From NCBI GenBank assembly GCA_016712145.1, contig JADJRO010000001.1, forward strand, positions 186,001-250,000: a DNA stretch of 64,000 nucleotides. The letters run 5' to 3'. This DNA is from Saprospiraceae bacterium. Lineage in GTDB: Bacteria; Bacteroidota; Bacteroidia; Chitinophagales; Saprospiraceae. Below are positions 35,154 to 45,100 of the stretch, in pieces. The notes under the pieces were generated by a model. It made no database searches. It worked only from the letters and a program-made list of their open reading frames with translations, and had not been told where the DNA came from. The number at the start of each line of letters is the position of its first letter. The first letter of the stretch is position 1. The translations under genes were made by a program, and so were the position numbers.

Positions 35154-37991
35154 TTAGATAACAATATTAATCATGCGATTGGGAACAATAATAATTTTTT
35201 TTATTTCTTGTCCTTCCAACCATTTATTTATTTCATCCAATTCAACAACTTGTTGCAGTAGCTCATCCTGGCTTAATGTTTTAGCAACAATCCATTCAAA
35301 CCGTTTTTTACCATTGATGCTGACAGGATAATTTACTTCATTTTTTATTAAATGATTTTCATCAGCCATTGGATAGGTACAATGGTGGATGCTTCCGGTA
35401 TTTCCTGCGGCATGCCAGATTTCTTCTGTGATAAATGGGGCAAATGGAGCGAGTAATTGCGCTAATGGCATTAGTACGTCTCTTTTTGCACAACCGATTC
35501 GTTTCAATTCATTAACACAAATCATAAATGCACTGACAGACGTATTAAATGATAATTGCTCGATGTCCTGATTTACTTTTTTGATGCAGGTATGCAATAT
35601 TTTTAGTTCGTCTGCATTCGCTGGTTCATCCGTAAGATTAAACTGATCGGTTGCATTGTAAAACAGATTGTAAAACTTTCTTAAAAATTTACTAACGCCA
35701 TCAATTCCTTTGGTATCCCAGGGTTTAGCTTGATCAATCGGTCCTAAAAACATTTCATACATCCGGAAGCAATCTGCACCATACTCCGCAATCACATCAT
35801 CTGGATTTACCACATTGTGATAACGCTTGGACATTTTACCGGTTTCAGAAAGTGTATGTATTTTAAAATCATCAGAAATCTCATTTAACAAATAAGTGAT
35901 TTCTTCATTTTTAAATAAACTTCCTGCAAATTCTGGCCTCCATTTTACAAATTGCAAAATACCAGCTTTGGAAAGATGGGAATGATCTGTATTGTAATCG
36001 CTAACATAATCAATATGAACCGGAATGCGCGCTAATTGATCGTCTGTGTAGTTTGTTTTTAAATTTACGTCTATAAATAGGGGAGGATGACTGTCTTTGA
36101 CAAAAAGCAAAGATTCAATTATTCCCTGGATCATCCCTTGATTAACTAATTTCTTAAAAGGTTCGTTGGTATTTACAAAATCGCAATCGTATAAAAATTT
36201 ATGCCAAAACCGAGAGTACATCAAATGTCCAACTGCATGTTCAGTGCCGCCTATATACAAGTCAACTTCTTTCCAATAATTCAATGCTTCTTTTGAAGCA
36301 AATTCATTGGGATTGTTAGGGTCCATATATCGTAGAAAATACCAGGAAGAACCTGCATATCCAGGCATGGTATCTGTTTCACGTGTAAAACCTTGCCAGT
36401 TTACCCATTCGGTTGCTGCAGCCAAAGGAGATTTTGCTGATTTGCCAGGTTCGATTTGTTCGATATGCGGCAATTCAAGTGGTAAATCTGATTCATCTAA
36501 CTGATACGTATGTCCTTGAGCATCGTAATAAATTGGAAAGGGTTCTCCCCAATAGCGCTGCCTGCTAAAATTGGCATCGCGCAATTTGTATTGAATTCTT
36601 GTTTTGCCGATTCCTCTGGATTCCAATACATTTAAAATTTCAGTGATTGCTTGCTCAACAGATTTTCCATTTAAGAAATCAGAATTAATCAACATGCCCA
36701 CTTTATCTTCCAAATCGGCATTTGGGAATTCAGTTTGATCTATAACTTGTTGGAAGGGTAAATTGAAATGTTTTGCAAAAACCCGATCTCTTTTATCATT
36801 GCTGGGTACTGCCATGATGGCGCCGGTGCCGTATTCAATTAAAACATAATCAGCAATCCAGATAGGTATTTTATCATTGGTTAATGGATGAACGGCATAT
36901 GCTCCGGTAAATACACCCGAAACCGATTTGTTATCAGCTTGCCGTTCCCGTTCTGTTTTCAAATTGCTGTGGTTGATGTATTGTTCAACTGCGTCTTTTT
37001 GTGATTGAATAGTGATAGATGATACTAAAGGATGTTCAGGAGCAAGCACTATAAAGCTGGCACCAAAAATTGTATCTGGACGCGTGGTGAATATTTCTAT
37101 GGAATCTGGATGATGTTCTATATTAAAAAAGATTTGAGCGCCCAATGATTTTCCAATCCAATTGCTTTGCATAATTTTTAATGAATCGGACCATTCCAAA
37201 TTTTCCATATCCTTCAGCAAGCGTTCGGCATATGCAGTGATCCGTAAAGCCCATTGCAACATGGCTTTTTTCTCAACGGGATGCCCGCCGCGTTCGGATA
37301 CCCCATCTTTGATTTCGTCATTAGCCAATACCGTACCCAAAGCTTCACACCAATTGACATAAGCTGTTTTGCGAAAGGCCAGGCGATAATTCATTAAGAT
37401 GCGTTCTTGTTCGATGCGACTTTTTGCACTCCATTCAGCAGCATCAAACACAGTATCTTCTGTATGATGCGCTGGAATTGAATTGTTTCCAAAGCGCTCA
37501 AATAACTGAATCAGTTCATCAATAGGTTTTGCTTTTTGTTCGCTGGTATTGTAATAGGAATTGAATAATTTTAAAAAGATCCATTGGGTCCATTTATAAT
37601 ATGAAGGATCGCAAGTAATCACTTCACGGGACCAATCGTAATTAAATCCGATGTTGTCAAGTTGTTCGCGATAGCGTTGTATGTTCTGTGCTGTAGAAAC
37701 AGATGGATGAATTCCTGTTTGTATTGCATATTGTTCAGCAGGCAATCCAAATGCATCAAATCCCATTGGATGCAACACATTGAAACCAGACATGCGTTTG
37801 TGACGTGCCACAATATCAGAGGCAATATAACCCAGCGGATGCCCCACATGTAAACCTGCTCCTGAAGGATAAGGAAACATGTCAAGCACATAAAATTTTG
37901 GTTTACTAAAATCATCGGTTATTCTATAAACCTGATTTTCATTCCAGTATCGCTTCCATTTTTCTTCAATTTCCCTATGTGAAAATTCCAT
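35154..37991 (-). CDS. leuS: Leucyl-tRNA synthetase
   Basis: The protein has 945 residues from the Met at 37991 (MEFSHREIEEKWKRYWNENQ); a start 66 bases upstream would add a segment unlike the family. Class I signatures are present: HIGH-type GLHVGHPLGY, a large editing domain with TTRPDTIFG, and KMSKS-type GKMSKRYHNVVNPDDV. An anticodon-binding C-terminal domain follows. It charges tRNA-Leu and edits mischarged amino acids. The gene is intact. Confidence 0.96.
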   Translation of the reverse strand: MEFSHREIEEKWKRYWNENQVYRITDDFSKPKFYVLDMFPYPSGAGLHVGHPLGYIASDIVARHKRMSGFNVLHPMGFDAFGLPAEQYAIQTGIHPSVSTAQNIQRYREQLDNIGFNYDWSREVITCDPSYYKWTQWIFLKLFNSYYNTSEQKAKPIDELIQLFERFGNNSIPAHHTEDTVFDAAEWSAKSRIEQERILMNYRLAFRKTAYVNWCEALGTVLANDEIKDGVSERGGHPVEKKAMLQWALRITAYAERLLKDMENLEWSDSLKIMQSNWIGKSLGAQIFFNIEHHPDSIEIFTTRPDTIFGASFIVLAPEHPLVSSITIQSQKDAVEQYINHSNLKTERERQADNKSVSGVFTGAYAVHPLTNDKIPIWIADYVLIEYGTGAIMAVPSNDKRDRVFAKHFNLPFQQVIDQTEFPNADLEDKVGMLINSDFLNGKSVEQAITEILNVLESRGIGKTRIQYKLRDANFSRQRYWGEPFPIYYDAQGHTYQLDESDLPLELPHIEQIEPGKSAKSPLAAATEWVNWQGFTRETDTMPGYAGSSWYFLRYMDPNNPNEFASKEALNYWKEVDLYIGGTEHAVGHLMYSRFWHKFLYDCDFVNTNEPFKKLVNQGMIQGIIESLLFVKDSHPPLFIDVNLKTNYTDDQLARIPVHIDYVSDYNTDHSHLSKAGILQFVKWRPEFAGSLFKNEEITYLLNEISDDFKIHTLSETGKMSKRYHNVVNPDDVIAEYGADCFRMYEMFLGPIDQAKPWDTKGIDGVSKFLRKFYNLFYNATDQFNLTDEPANADELKILHTCIKKVNQDIEQLSFNTSVSAFMICVNELKRIGCAKRDVLMPLAQLLAPFAPFITEEIWHAAGNTGSIHHCTYPMADENHLIKNEVNYPVSINGKKRFEWIVAKTLSQDELLQQVVELDEINKWLEGQEIKKIIIVPNRMINIVI

Positions 37992-38167
37992 GCCCTTATT
38001 TTGTGCAAAGTTAAGGGAATGTTTTACAGATTCAATGCTTCCGACCCTCCAAGACAAAATGATTTGTTAATAGTACCAATGAATTTAAGGGCTAATTTTA
38101 ATTTTTGTCATTAAATTTTAATTATTTTTACTCTATATTTAATTGAAAACACCTAAAAAAAATAATT

Positions 38168-38725
38168 ATGGAAATGCAAGTAAGCTTTGAAGAAATCAAA
38201 CAATTGTTGAAGGATTTAGTCATTAGCCAAAAGGAGACCGATCTAAAATTTAAAGAGACAGAACTCCAGTTTAAGGAAACCGATCGGAAATTAAATAAAA
38301 TGATTCACCAATTTGAAAGCCAATGGGGAAAATTTGTTGAAAGTCTGGTCAGTGGAAATTTAATTCAATTGCTTCGTGGCAAAGGAATTGATGTGCATGA
38401 CACTTCACAGCGTCGGACTGGTATTCACATGGGTCGTCAATTTGAATTTGACATCGTTGCGAAGAATGGCAATGAATTGGTTATTGTCGAAGTCAAGTCT
38501 AATTTAAATATTAAAGCTATAAAAGATTTTTTAGAAGAATTAAGTCATGCAAAAGAATGGTTGGATGAATATGCCAGCTATAAAATTTACGGTGCAGTTG
38601 CCTATTTACATGCCAGCGAAGAAAGTCCAATCTATGCTGAACGTAATGGTTTGTTTGTAATTCGCGCAACGGGCGATTCTGCAATAATTACAAATTCGGA
38701 AAGTTTTGTTCCAACATGTTGGTAG
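38168..38725 (+). CDS. Coiled-coil protein with PD-(D/E)XK nuclease-like domain (DUF3782-like)
   Basis: The protein has 185 residues. The N-terminal 45 residues form a coiled coil with three near-identical heptads (KETDLKF, KETELQF, KETDRKL). The remainder matches a PD-(D/E)XK fold: FEFDIVAKNGNELVIVEVKSN places D, E-x-K in register, and AKEWLDEYASYKIYGAVAY is the helix-strand that follows. Such proteins are widespread in Bacteroidota and Cyanobacteria and usually annotated as DUF3782; activity is unproven. An 8-bp tandem array begins 75 bases after the stop. Confidence 0.75.
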   Translation: MEMQVSFEEIKQLLKDLVISQKETDLKFKETELQFKETDRKLNKMIHQFESQWGKFVESLVSGNLIQLLRGKGIDVHDTSQRRTGIHMGRQFEFDIVAKNGNELVIVEVKSNLNIKAIKDFLEELSHAKEWLDEYASYKIYGAVAYLHASEESPIYAERNGLFVIRATGDSAIITNSESFVPTCW

Positions 38726-38800
38726 TGTTGGTGGAGGGGGGAATAGCTGTTAAGCTGACAAGCTAAAAAGCTAACAAGCAAAAACTGCTAACAAATTTTA

Positions 38801-38917
38801 ACAGCTTAACAGCTTAACAGCTTAACAGCTTAACAGCTTAACAGCTTAACAGCTTAACAGCTTAACAGCTTAACAGCTTAACAGCTTAACAGCTTAACAG
38901 CTTAACAGCTTAACAGC
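38801..38917. repeat. Tandem array of 14 perfect 8-bp units (ACAGCTTA) plus a partial unit
   Basis: The unit ACAGCTTA repeats 14 times without mismatch from 38801 to 38912 and ends with ACAGC. A single inverted copy, AGCTGTTAAGCTG, lies upstream at 38745-38757, with looser relatives (AAGCTAAAAAGCTAACA) between it and the array. It fills most of the 240-base gap between the nuclease-like gene and the thioesterase. It behaves like a microsatellite and probably varies in copy number. Confidence 0.97.
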
Positions 38918-38965
38918 ATTAAACTATTTGAAGCCGGGATTGTTTGCCTTACTTAAGCCCGTTCC

Positions 38966-39442
38966 ATGACAACCATTCCACAATCCAGACATCGCATTCG
39001 ATTTAAGGATTGCGATCCATTAGGCCATTTATACAATACGCGATTTATTGAGTATATGTTGGAAGCACGAGAAGATCAAATTCTTGAGCATTACCAATTA
39101 AACTTAATGGATTATGCTGAGCAAAATAAAAAGTCCTGGGTATTGGTTAAGCATGAAATAGCTTATTTGCAGGAAGCAAAACGAAATGAATGGGTGTGGA
39201 TTCGTTCTCTGATCATTCGATGTTCAGAGAAAGATATTCTTGTGGAATACCAAATGTGGAATGATGAACAAACAAAGCTTAAGGCCTTATTGTGGTCCAG
39301 ATTTTTGCACATTGATTTAGTATTAAAAAAGACAACAGCCCATCCACCAGAAATCCAAACGATGTTAGAAGACAATCTTGTTCAAATAGAAAAAACAGGA
39401 TTTGATGATCGGGTTAAGTATTTAAGTCAAAAGGAAAGTTAG
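38966..39442 (+). CDS. Hotdog-fold acyl-CoA thioesterase (4HBT/YbgC-like)
   Basis: The protein has 158 residues. The N-terminal motif, RFKDCDPLGHLYNTRFIEYML, contains the catalytic Asp of 4-hydroxybenzoyl-CoA-type thioesterases and the helix that follows; the phrase 'VLVKHEIAYLQEAKRNEWVWIRS' forms the central strands. It hydrolyses acyl-CoA or acyl-ACP thioesters; the substrate is unknown. It starts 49 bases after the 8-bp array. No operon partner is visible. Confidence 0.85.
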   Translation: MTTIPQSRHRIRFKDCDPLGHLYNTRFIEYMLEAREDQILEHYQLNLMDYAEQNKKSWVLVKHEIAYLQEAKRNEWVWIRSLIIRCSEKDILVEYQMWNDEQTKLKALLWSRFLHIDLVLKKTTAHPPEIQTMLEDNLVQIEKTGFDDRVKYLSQKES

Positions 39443-39750
39443 AATTCATATTTTTTAAGAGGCTATTTCATTTCTCGCTCAACCGATTGAGTTTTATGTA
39501 ATAAAAAATTAAACACTTGCTAGATCGGTTAGGCTCATTCTGGCAATCTGGATGCATCTACAACTTGTTATTTATTCTGAAATAAAATGTAAAGAGCCGT
39601 TTTGAACTTATAGTTGTAATCCATTTTTATTTTGATTTGGCATCTAAAATAGTCTTTGTTTTGATCCTGTGTGTACGATAGAATCATTTTGAAATTGGAA
39701 CTTTCTGTTGTTTTTCGTGTTTTATTTCTCGTAATTAATACGCTTAATCT
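39443..39750. other. Intergenic stretch without recognisable features
   Basis: The 308 bases are AT rich. I see no ORF with coding character, no strong hairpin and no exact TAnnTTTG box; the promoter of the following phosphoesterase should be here. Confidence 0.5.
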
Positions 39751-41004
39751 ATGGGCTTTTTAATCCCAATTTTATTGATATTGGCTATCGACTTTTATGC
39801 CTTCCAAGGTTTAAAGACCCTGTTGTCGAGTAGCGTGCAGCATGCAAATTATATTTACCTGAGTTATTGGTTGATTTCGATCGTGCTTCCGGCTTTGTTT
39901 GTATTTGGTATGATTGAGATGCGTCGTAACCATCAAATGCCAGTCATTTGGGTTACTCTGGGTAATATTTGGTTTATACTCTTGATGACCAAGTTGGTCT
40001 TTATTTTAGTCTTGTTTGGAGAAGACATCTATCGGTTTTTTGAGGCGATTTATTTTAAGCTAAGCAACTATTTTAGTAACGAACTAACAGAACAAAGTCC
40101 ATCCATGGCCTCCCGGCGTAAATTTGTAAGCCAAGGTGCCTTGTTTTTAGCCTCCATCCCTTTTATGTCACTTACCTATGGTTTGTTGCGAGGCCGATAT
40201 CAATACAAAATTCACAAGCAAACAGTTTATTATAAAGATTTGCCAGAGGCATTTGACGGATTCCGAATCTGCCAGATATCGGATATTCACAGTGGCAGTT
40301 TTGAAGATCGTGAAGGGGTGATCAAAGGGCTTGATTTGATTAAATCTTTGAACAGCGACCTGATTGTTTTTACAGGAGATCTGGTCAATACATTTTCCAC
40401 TGAATTTGATCCTTGGGTGGCAGATTTTAAAAATTTAAAAGCTCCTTATGGACAATATTCTATACTAGGGAATCATGATTATGGAGAATATACCCAATGG
40501 GAAACAGAAGCAGCCAAACAACAAAATTTTGAAGCTATAAAAGCACACCACTCGGATATGGATTTTCGCTTGCTTTTAGATGAATCAATAAAAATCGAAA
40601 AAAACAATCAATCGATTCGATTGCTTGGAGTAGAAAATTGGGGTGTTGGATTTGGAAAAAGAGGAAATCTGGAAAAAGCATTGAGTCAAGTATCTGAATC
40701 AGAATTTAAAGTCTTGCTATCCCACGATCCAACCCATTGGGAAAATGAAGTTAAGATGCACCCACAACACATTCATTTAACACTCAGCGGACATACACAC
40801 GGCATGCAGATGGGAATCGAAATACCGGGATTTAAATGGAGTCCTATCCAATACCGATACCCGAAATGGGCCGGCCTTTACCAGGAAGCAGGCCGCAACT
40901 TGTACATCAACAGAGGCTTTGGGGTATTAGGATTTAGAGGTAGGGTAGGAATATGGCCAGAGATTACAGAAATCACCTTGAAGAGAGGAGATGAGTCCGT
41001 TTAG
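39751..41004 (+). CDS. Membrane-anchored metallophosphoesterase (YkuE-like)
   Basis: The protein has 417 residues. The first about 115 residues hold three to four membrane helices, then a possible Tat-like or anchor segment (SRRKFVSQGALFLASIPFM). The calcineurin-like domain has every metal motif: ISDIHSG, FTGDLVN, LGNHDYGEY, LSHDPTHW and LSGHTHGMQMG. Relatives act on phospholipid head groups or UDP-sugar lipids; the substrate here is unknown and the domain probably faces the periplasm. Confidence 0.87.
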   Translation: MGFLIPILLILAIDFYAFQGLKTLLSSSVQHANYIYLSYWLISIVLPALFVFGMIEMRRNHQMPVIWVTLGNIWFILLMTKLVFILVLFGEDIYRFFEAIYFKLSNYFSNELTEQSPSMASRRKFVSQGALFLASIPFMSLTYGLLRGRYQYKIHKQTVYYKDLPEAFDGFRICQISDIHSGSFEDREGVIKGLDLIKSLNSDLIVFTGDLVNTFSTEFDPWVADFKNLKAPYGQYSILGNHDYGEYTQWETEAAKQQNFEAIKAHHSDMDFRLLLDESIKIEKNNQSIRLLGVENWGVGFGKRGNLEKALSQVSESEFKVLLSHDPTHWENEVKMHPQHIHLTLSGHTHGMQMGIEIPGFKWSPIQYRYPKWAGLYQEAGRNLYINRGFGVLGFRGRVGIWPEITEITLKRGDESV

Positions 41005-41170
41005 AAAATGTTACAATTCTACAATTCTAAAATGCTGCAAACCAATTTAGTTAATTAATATAATCTGGAAATTATATATATGTCTATAAAGTCTATAGCC
41101 TTTTAGTCTGTAGATTTAAATTGAATTATAATTTCAAAATTTCCAATTGATTTAGTCTGATCTATCACAC

Positions 41171-42112
41171 TCATTCTTTGACGACTTTCAATGGGCCTAA
41201 TTTTCCTGCATCGAACAAGTAATTTCCGGTGATGTAACCATCGATGCTGGATGAATCTTCTGAGTTTGTAGAATAGTTAAAAGGAATTTGAATTTCAACA
41301 CCCAGTTGCTTGTCCAGTGCGCTGTATTGAGCTTGTGAAAGCAGTTGATGTGGTTTTTTTAAGTGGTCTTTTGCCCATGCCGCTGCATGGATACGGGATT
41401 GTTCAATCCATTCCAACAGGCGGTCTGATTCCGTGTTAAACTGCCATTCTTGGTTAATTGTTTTGACATTTACAGGGTAAGCAACTTCTGATCGAAGGTA
41501 CAGTATAGAATTTCTTAATTGCCAGCGGTCTCCACGTTCCCAATGAGCTAAGGGGACAATGTCTCCAAATTCAGTGTTTAATGTTTTGGGTTCCATGAAA
41601 TCGATGGCCAAACCATAATCTTTCGCCTGTGGCCAATTTTGGAGTGCGGGAGCTATTTTCTCAAGACGTTGTAAACGGATTTCAGGAGTTGGTTCTTCAA
41701 AAATTAGGATTCGAATATACCCATTGCGGATGCTGCAGCTGAATGAAGTCAAACCCGTTTCTTTAATGAGCTTTAACAAAGCACGAGCATCTGCAAGTTC
41801 GGTTTCGGCTTTTGCCAAAGAATTTTTTACTTCTTCAAGCGATATTCCTAAGTCAGCTTGTCGTTTGTCCCAACGAATGTAGATCTGTAACAAACTGTCA
41901 TCCTTATGGGCCACTACCGTGTTTTTAACCTTAAAACTTAAATGGCGAATCGGATCTGCAGTTTGCGTGGTTACAATATACAATTGATCATTAAAATGCG
42001 TATCTAACCAGGCTTCTAATCCTTCGGCCTTTTTCTTTTTTCCAAAACAGCTGTAGAAAAAACTAGCAATTGCAAGGACAATTAAAATTTTTATTATAAG
42101 GGACCATTCCAT
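41171..42112 (-). CDS. Membrane-anchored protein of unknown function
   Basis: The protein has 313 residues and I do not recognise it. One N-terminal membrane helix (about 5-22) is followed by KKKK, a cytoplasm-facing stop or an extracytoplasmic anchor. An amphipathic coiled segment, SLEEVKNSLAKAETELADARALLKLI, lies at about 92-117. The rest alternates short strands and helices. No catalytic motif or cysteine pair was seen in the soluble part. It stands alone in orientation between the phosphoesterase and a membrane-protein gene. Coding character is convincing (length, codon use, no low complexity). Confidence 0.65.
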   Translation of the reverse strand: MEWSLIIKILIVLAIASFFYSCFGKKKKAEGLEAWLDTHFNDQLYIVTTQTADPIRHLSFKVKNTVVAHKDDSLLQIYIRWDKRQADLGISLEEVKNSLAKAETELADARALLKLIKETGLTSFSCSIRNGYIRILIFEEPTPEIRLQRLEKIAPALQNWPQAKDYGLAIDFMEPKTLNTEFGDIVPLAHWERGDRWQLRNSILYLRSEVAYPVNVKTINQEWQFNTESDRLLEWIEQSRIHAAAWAKDHLKKPHQLLSQAQYSALDKQLGVEIQIPFNYSTNSEDSSSIDGYITGNYLFDAGKLGPLKVVKE

Positions 42113-42306
42113 GGGCTAGATTTCATTCATATGTTATCACTATTTTGCTTGGCTTACAATATAAATCAATCAAATATCGGATTTATTAAGGATTGAATAA
42201 AAAATAGTTTATTTAAACTAATTGTTGATCTAATAATTAGTTGAAAAAATTCCACTCTCAAACATTGCATTTGGAATTGCTGAAAATTATTGAATCAAAT
42301 TTGTCA

Positions 42307-42867
42307 TTAAAGCGATTGCACCCTGGGTTGAATAAACCATAAACCAATTGCAGAAATTAAAAATAAAAACAATGTTGAATAATAATCAGAGAATTTTGCT
42401 TCACGTTTCAATTCAGCACTTACCAAGGTTTTTGATGTAATGAGAACAGCAATCAGATAAGATAGTACAAATAAAACTGGAAAGTACCAAGGTGTTAACC
42501 TATGAATTTGAAAGCCATTCGAACTGGTAATTTTATCAGTTGTAAAAATAAGTACAAGCAAATAGCTAAGTACAACAGAAATAATACTAAAATTGAAATA
42601 CTTAAATAGAGGTGAAGCAATACCTTGCGATTCAAGCTTTTCATTTGCTTTGTGCCCAATAGCAACGATCCAGGCTAATAGGAAGAGTCCTCCCAGGCTG
42701 GCTAGAACAGGGTATGTTCTAATATATTCAACGGATGTAGCTGTATAGAGTCCAATACTTATAGGAGATGCGATCAGCAGGAGCAAGGTAATTCGATTGA
42801 GGGTAAGTAAACGGGAACAAAGTTGACTTAGTTGGTTGATCATATCATTGCTTTTTATTTGTAACAT
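42307..42867 (-). CDS. Multi-pass membrane protein of unknown function
   Basis: The protein has 186 residues with about five predicted membrane helices (near 25-44, 52-70, 90-110, 128-147, 163-181). It contains no recognised motif. A second in-frame ATG, 24 bases in, is a possible start. It is part of a minus-strand run of small membrane proteins interrupted by the PhzF-like gene, but the 59-base gap gives no proof of an operon. Confidence 0.65.
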   Translation of the reverse strand: MLQIKSNDMINQLSQLCSRLLTLNRITLLLLIASPISIGLYTATSVEYIRTYPVLASLGGLFLLAWIVAIGHKANEKLESQGIASPLFKYFNFSIISVVLSYLLVLIFTTDKITSSNGFQIHRLTPWYFPVLFVLSYLIAVLITSKTLVSAELKREAKFSDYYSTLFLFLISAIGLWFIQPRVQSL

Positions 42868-42926
42868 ATATAGGCAAAAAAGGATAACTTCTCAATCCTA
42901 GCTCCAACTAAGGTAATTGTTTGTTA

Positions 42927-43724
42927 TTAATTTTTAAAATCTCCTTCAAAAACAATTACCGCTTCACCATATATGAAGACCTTGTCTTCAATTAAGGCTG
43001 TCGACATGGTTCCGCTTCTTTGTGAAGATTGATAAACCTGCAGCTCCGTTTTGTGTAGTTTGGTTGCCCAATATTTTGTAAGAAAGGTTTGGACACCTCC
43101 TGTCACTGGATCTTCGTTGGTTCCTGCCCAGGGCCAAAAATAGCGGTAGTGGAAATCGTAATCCGGAGTTGCGGAAACAGAAGTTACCAAAACTCCGTTA
43201 ATGCCTGAATGAGATTTTAACAAGGCTGAATAGTCCGGATTTAGTTTTGCCAAAACGTTTGAATCTTCAATTTCAATTAAGATAATTTTAGTCTTTTCGT
43301 TATAAAAACTGGTTGTTATGTTTTGTATACCAAGAGCATCCAACACGGATTGGGGAACATTTATAGGTCCTAAATCATATACTGGAAATTGCATGACGAT
43401 TTTACCTTCGTATTTGCTGATTGGAAGTTCAATGTTTTCGCAATTAATAAAAACGATTGTTTCAAATGAATTGTATTCAAAAATTATTTTAGATGCTGCC
43501 AGGGTGGCATGCCCACACAAAGGAATCTCTTGTTTGGGTGTAAAGAATCGGATGCCGTAAGTATTCCCCTGCAGCTGTTTAATAAAAGCAGTTTCTGAAA
43601 ATCCAATCTCGGTTGCAATGTTTTGCATTAAACCGGGCTCTAAATCATGCTCGCATAAACAAACCGCTGCAGGATTTCCTTTGAATTTTTGATTGGTAAA
43701 TGAATCTACAAAATAGGTTTTCAT
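42927..43724 (-). CDS. PhzF-family isomerase/epimerase
   Basis: The protein has 265 residues. The N-terminal motif, VDSFTNQKFKGNPAAVC, then SETAF with the catalytic glutamate (Glu44), RFFTPKQEIPLCGHATLAA and a C-terminal GTNEDPVTGG mark the family. PhzF itself isomerises a phenazine precursor, but no phenazine genes are present; most relatives have unknown small-molecule substrates, and some are epimerases. The gene is intact. Confidence 0.9.
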   Translation of the reverse strand: MKTYFVDSFTNQKFKGNPAAVCLCEHDLEPGLMQNIATEIGFSETAFIKQLQGNTYGIRFFTPKQEIPLCGHATLAASKIIFEYNSFETIVFINCENIELPISKYEGKIVMQFPVYDLGPINVPQSVLDALGIQNITTSFYNEKTKIILIEIEDSNVLAKLNPDYSALLKSHSGINGVLVTSVSATPDYDFHYRYFWPWAGTNEDPVTGGVQTFLTKYWATKLHKTELQVYQSSQRSGTMSTALIEDKVFIYGEAVIVFEGDFKN

Positions 43725-43783
43725 AAATAGAGCTGTTGGGTTTTAATTGAAAAGGTTTCGAATCAAAATTTTAAAATTATATA

Positions 43784-44464
43784 CTATTGACTTTTTGTGT
43801 TTAAAAGGATTCTGATGCCCGCTAAATGTGAAAATAACACCATCGGTACCACACAGGTTGGCAACCAATTAAAAGGAAAATACAATACAGCCACATTGGC
43901 TTGTTCAAATGCCAATTGTTGAAATGGAAAAGGTGCCGCTAAAACCGCATGCATCACAATATTCAAGAGAAGTCCAAGGCAGATGAAATTCCAGATTAAA
44001 ATAATTTTAGTACTTAATTTCTTTTGGATAAATCCAAAGTAAAAGACAAAGCCAGCTGTAATTCCAGAAAGGATGTCATAGTTGCTTCCAGCAAAGGTCA
44101 TGAGCTCAGGAACTTTTTTATAAACAAACAATCCATACAAGACCATTTCAATTGGAATTCGAAGGGTGTGCAACAAGGTCAAGGTTTTAAGGTCCAGGCG
44201 ATCGATAAATTGTCTTCCGGTGGTAGTTGCAAAAAGTCCAAAGATTAACAAAAGTGTGGGTAAAACGGCAAGCAGTAACCGGGGTGGCATTGCATCTGTT
44301 TTAAGAAAACATCCAGAGAGGCCAAGAATGGATTGGATTATGAGCCAGCTAATCAACAACAACAAAGTAGATTTAGAATAGTGACTTGCTTTGTAGAATA
44401 GACCCACCAGACAGAAAGTGATCAATCCGAAGACCAGACTTATAGAGAGTGGTAAATTTTCCAA
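43784..44464 (-). CDS. Multi-pass membrane protein of unknown function
   Basis: The protein has 226 residues and about six to seven hydrophobic helices with short loops. No recognised domain; the hydrophobic pattern starts right after MENLPLSISLVFGLITF. It lies between the PhzF-like gene and a four-helix membrane protein on the same strand, 51 bases from the latter, and may be co-transcribed with it. Confidence 0.65.
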   Translation of the reverse strand: MENLPLSISLVFGLITFCLVGLFYKASHYSKSTLLLLISWLIIQSILGLSGCFLKTDAMPPRLLLAVLPTLLLIFGLFATTTGRQFIDRLDLKTLTLLHTLRIPIEMVLYGLFVYKKVPELMTFAGSNYDILSGITAGFVFYFGFIQKKLSTKIILIWNFICLGLLLNIVMHAVLAAPFPFQQLAFEQANVAVLYFPFNWLPTCVVPMVLFSHLAGIRILLNTKSQ

Positions 44465-44515
44465 TCTTTTATATTTATAATTAGAGGAGCTTTAGAGGAA
44501 ACTAAACTGCTTGTT

Positions 44516-44878
44516 TTATGTTGTTGCTTCTGATTTTAATGCAAATGCCGTCCACGTAGCACCCAATCCATCAACAATTGCCAGCATTAGTAAACTCAAA
44601 GGCATTTGACCCGCACTAATTAATATGAGACATCCAACGAAAAAACCAAATCGCAAATAAACAGAGGCTTTGATATAAAGTTTGATATCATACTTGCCAC
44701 ATAACAGATCGTATAAACCGATCACCAACACCAACAGACCTAAAAACCGCGCCCAACCATTTGGTATCGCAGGCAATTGCATCATATTAATAAGTGTTTC
44801 AGGAATTAGAAGAAAGAGGATTCCTGCTGTAGCGGTATAAATTCCAAAGTAAAAGAGCGATTTTCCTGATTGGGTCAT
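44516..44878 (-). CDS. Four-helix small membrane protein of unknown function
   Basis: The protein has 120 residues and four membrane helices (near 8-27, 43-61, 72-89, 93-112). Charged residues are few and lie in the loops (CGKYDIK). The layout is like DoxX- or DUF4345-type small membrane proteins, but no signature confirms this. It is the first gene of the minus-strand membrane-protein pair with the gene at 43784. Confidence 0.62.
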   Translation of the reverse strand: MTQSGKSLFYFGIYTATAGILFLLIPETLINMMQLPAIPNGWARFLGLLVLVIGLYDLLCGKYDIKLYIKASVYLRFGFFVGCLILISAGQMPLSLLMLAIVDGLGATWTAFALKSEATT

Positions 44879-45056
44879 AAGATCATGTATTTTATTTTTC
44901 AGTAATTTTTAATAAATCGTTTAAGTTTTCAATTTGATCATTGGGCATGAAGATGATTTAACCCTTTGAAGGATTTTGACTGATTGCTGCATGCATCCAA
45001 AACAGTACCCATGTCATTGACAAATGTAAAGAAGAATCCAATTCAAACCTATTGAG

Positions 45057-45077
45057 CTCCTGAAATAAAATCAGGAG
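45057..45077 (-). terminator. Weak hairpin after the efflux operon
   Basis: CTCCTGA (45057-45063) and TCAGGAG (45071-45077) form a 7-bp stem with a 7-base loop, 24 bases beyond the tolC-like stop. On the minus strand no T-run follows, so it may end transcription poorly or need Rho. Confidence 0.35.
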
Positions 45078-45100
45078 TGCATCGTATTGTCAGGGAAATG

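Noticed and set aside
38801..38917. Array considered as a CRISPR
   Set aside because: Units are 8 bases with no spacers and no cas genes, so it is a simple tandem repeat.
42927..43724. PhzF-like gene as evidence of a phenazine cluster
   Set aside because: No other phenazine gene is in the window; PhzF homologues are widespread with other roles.
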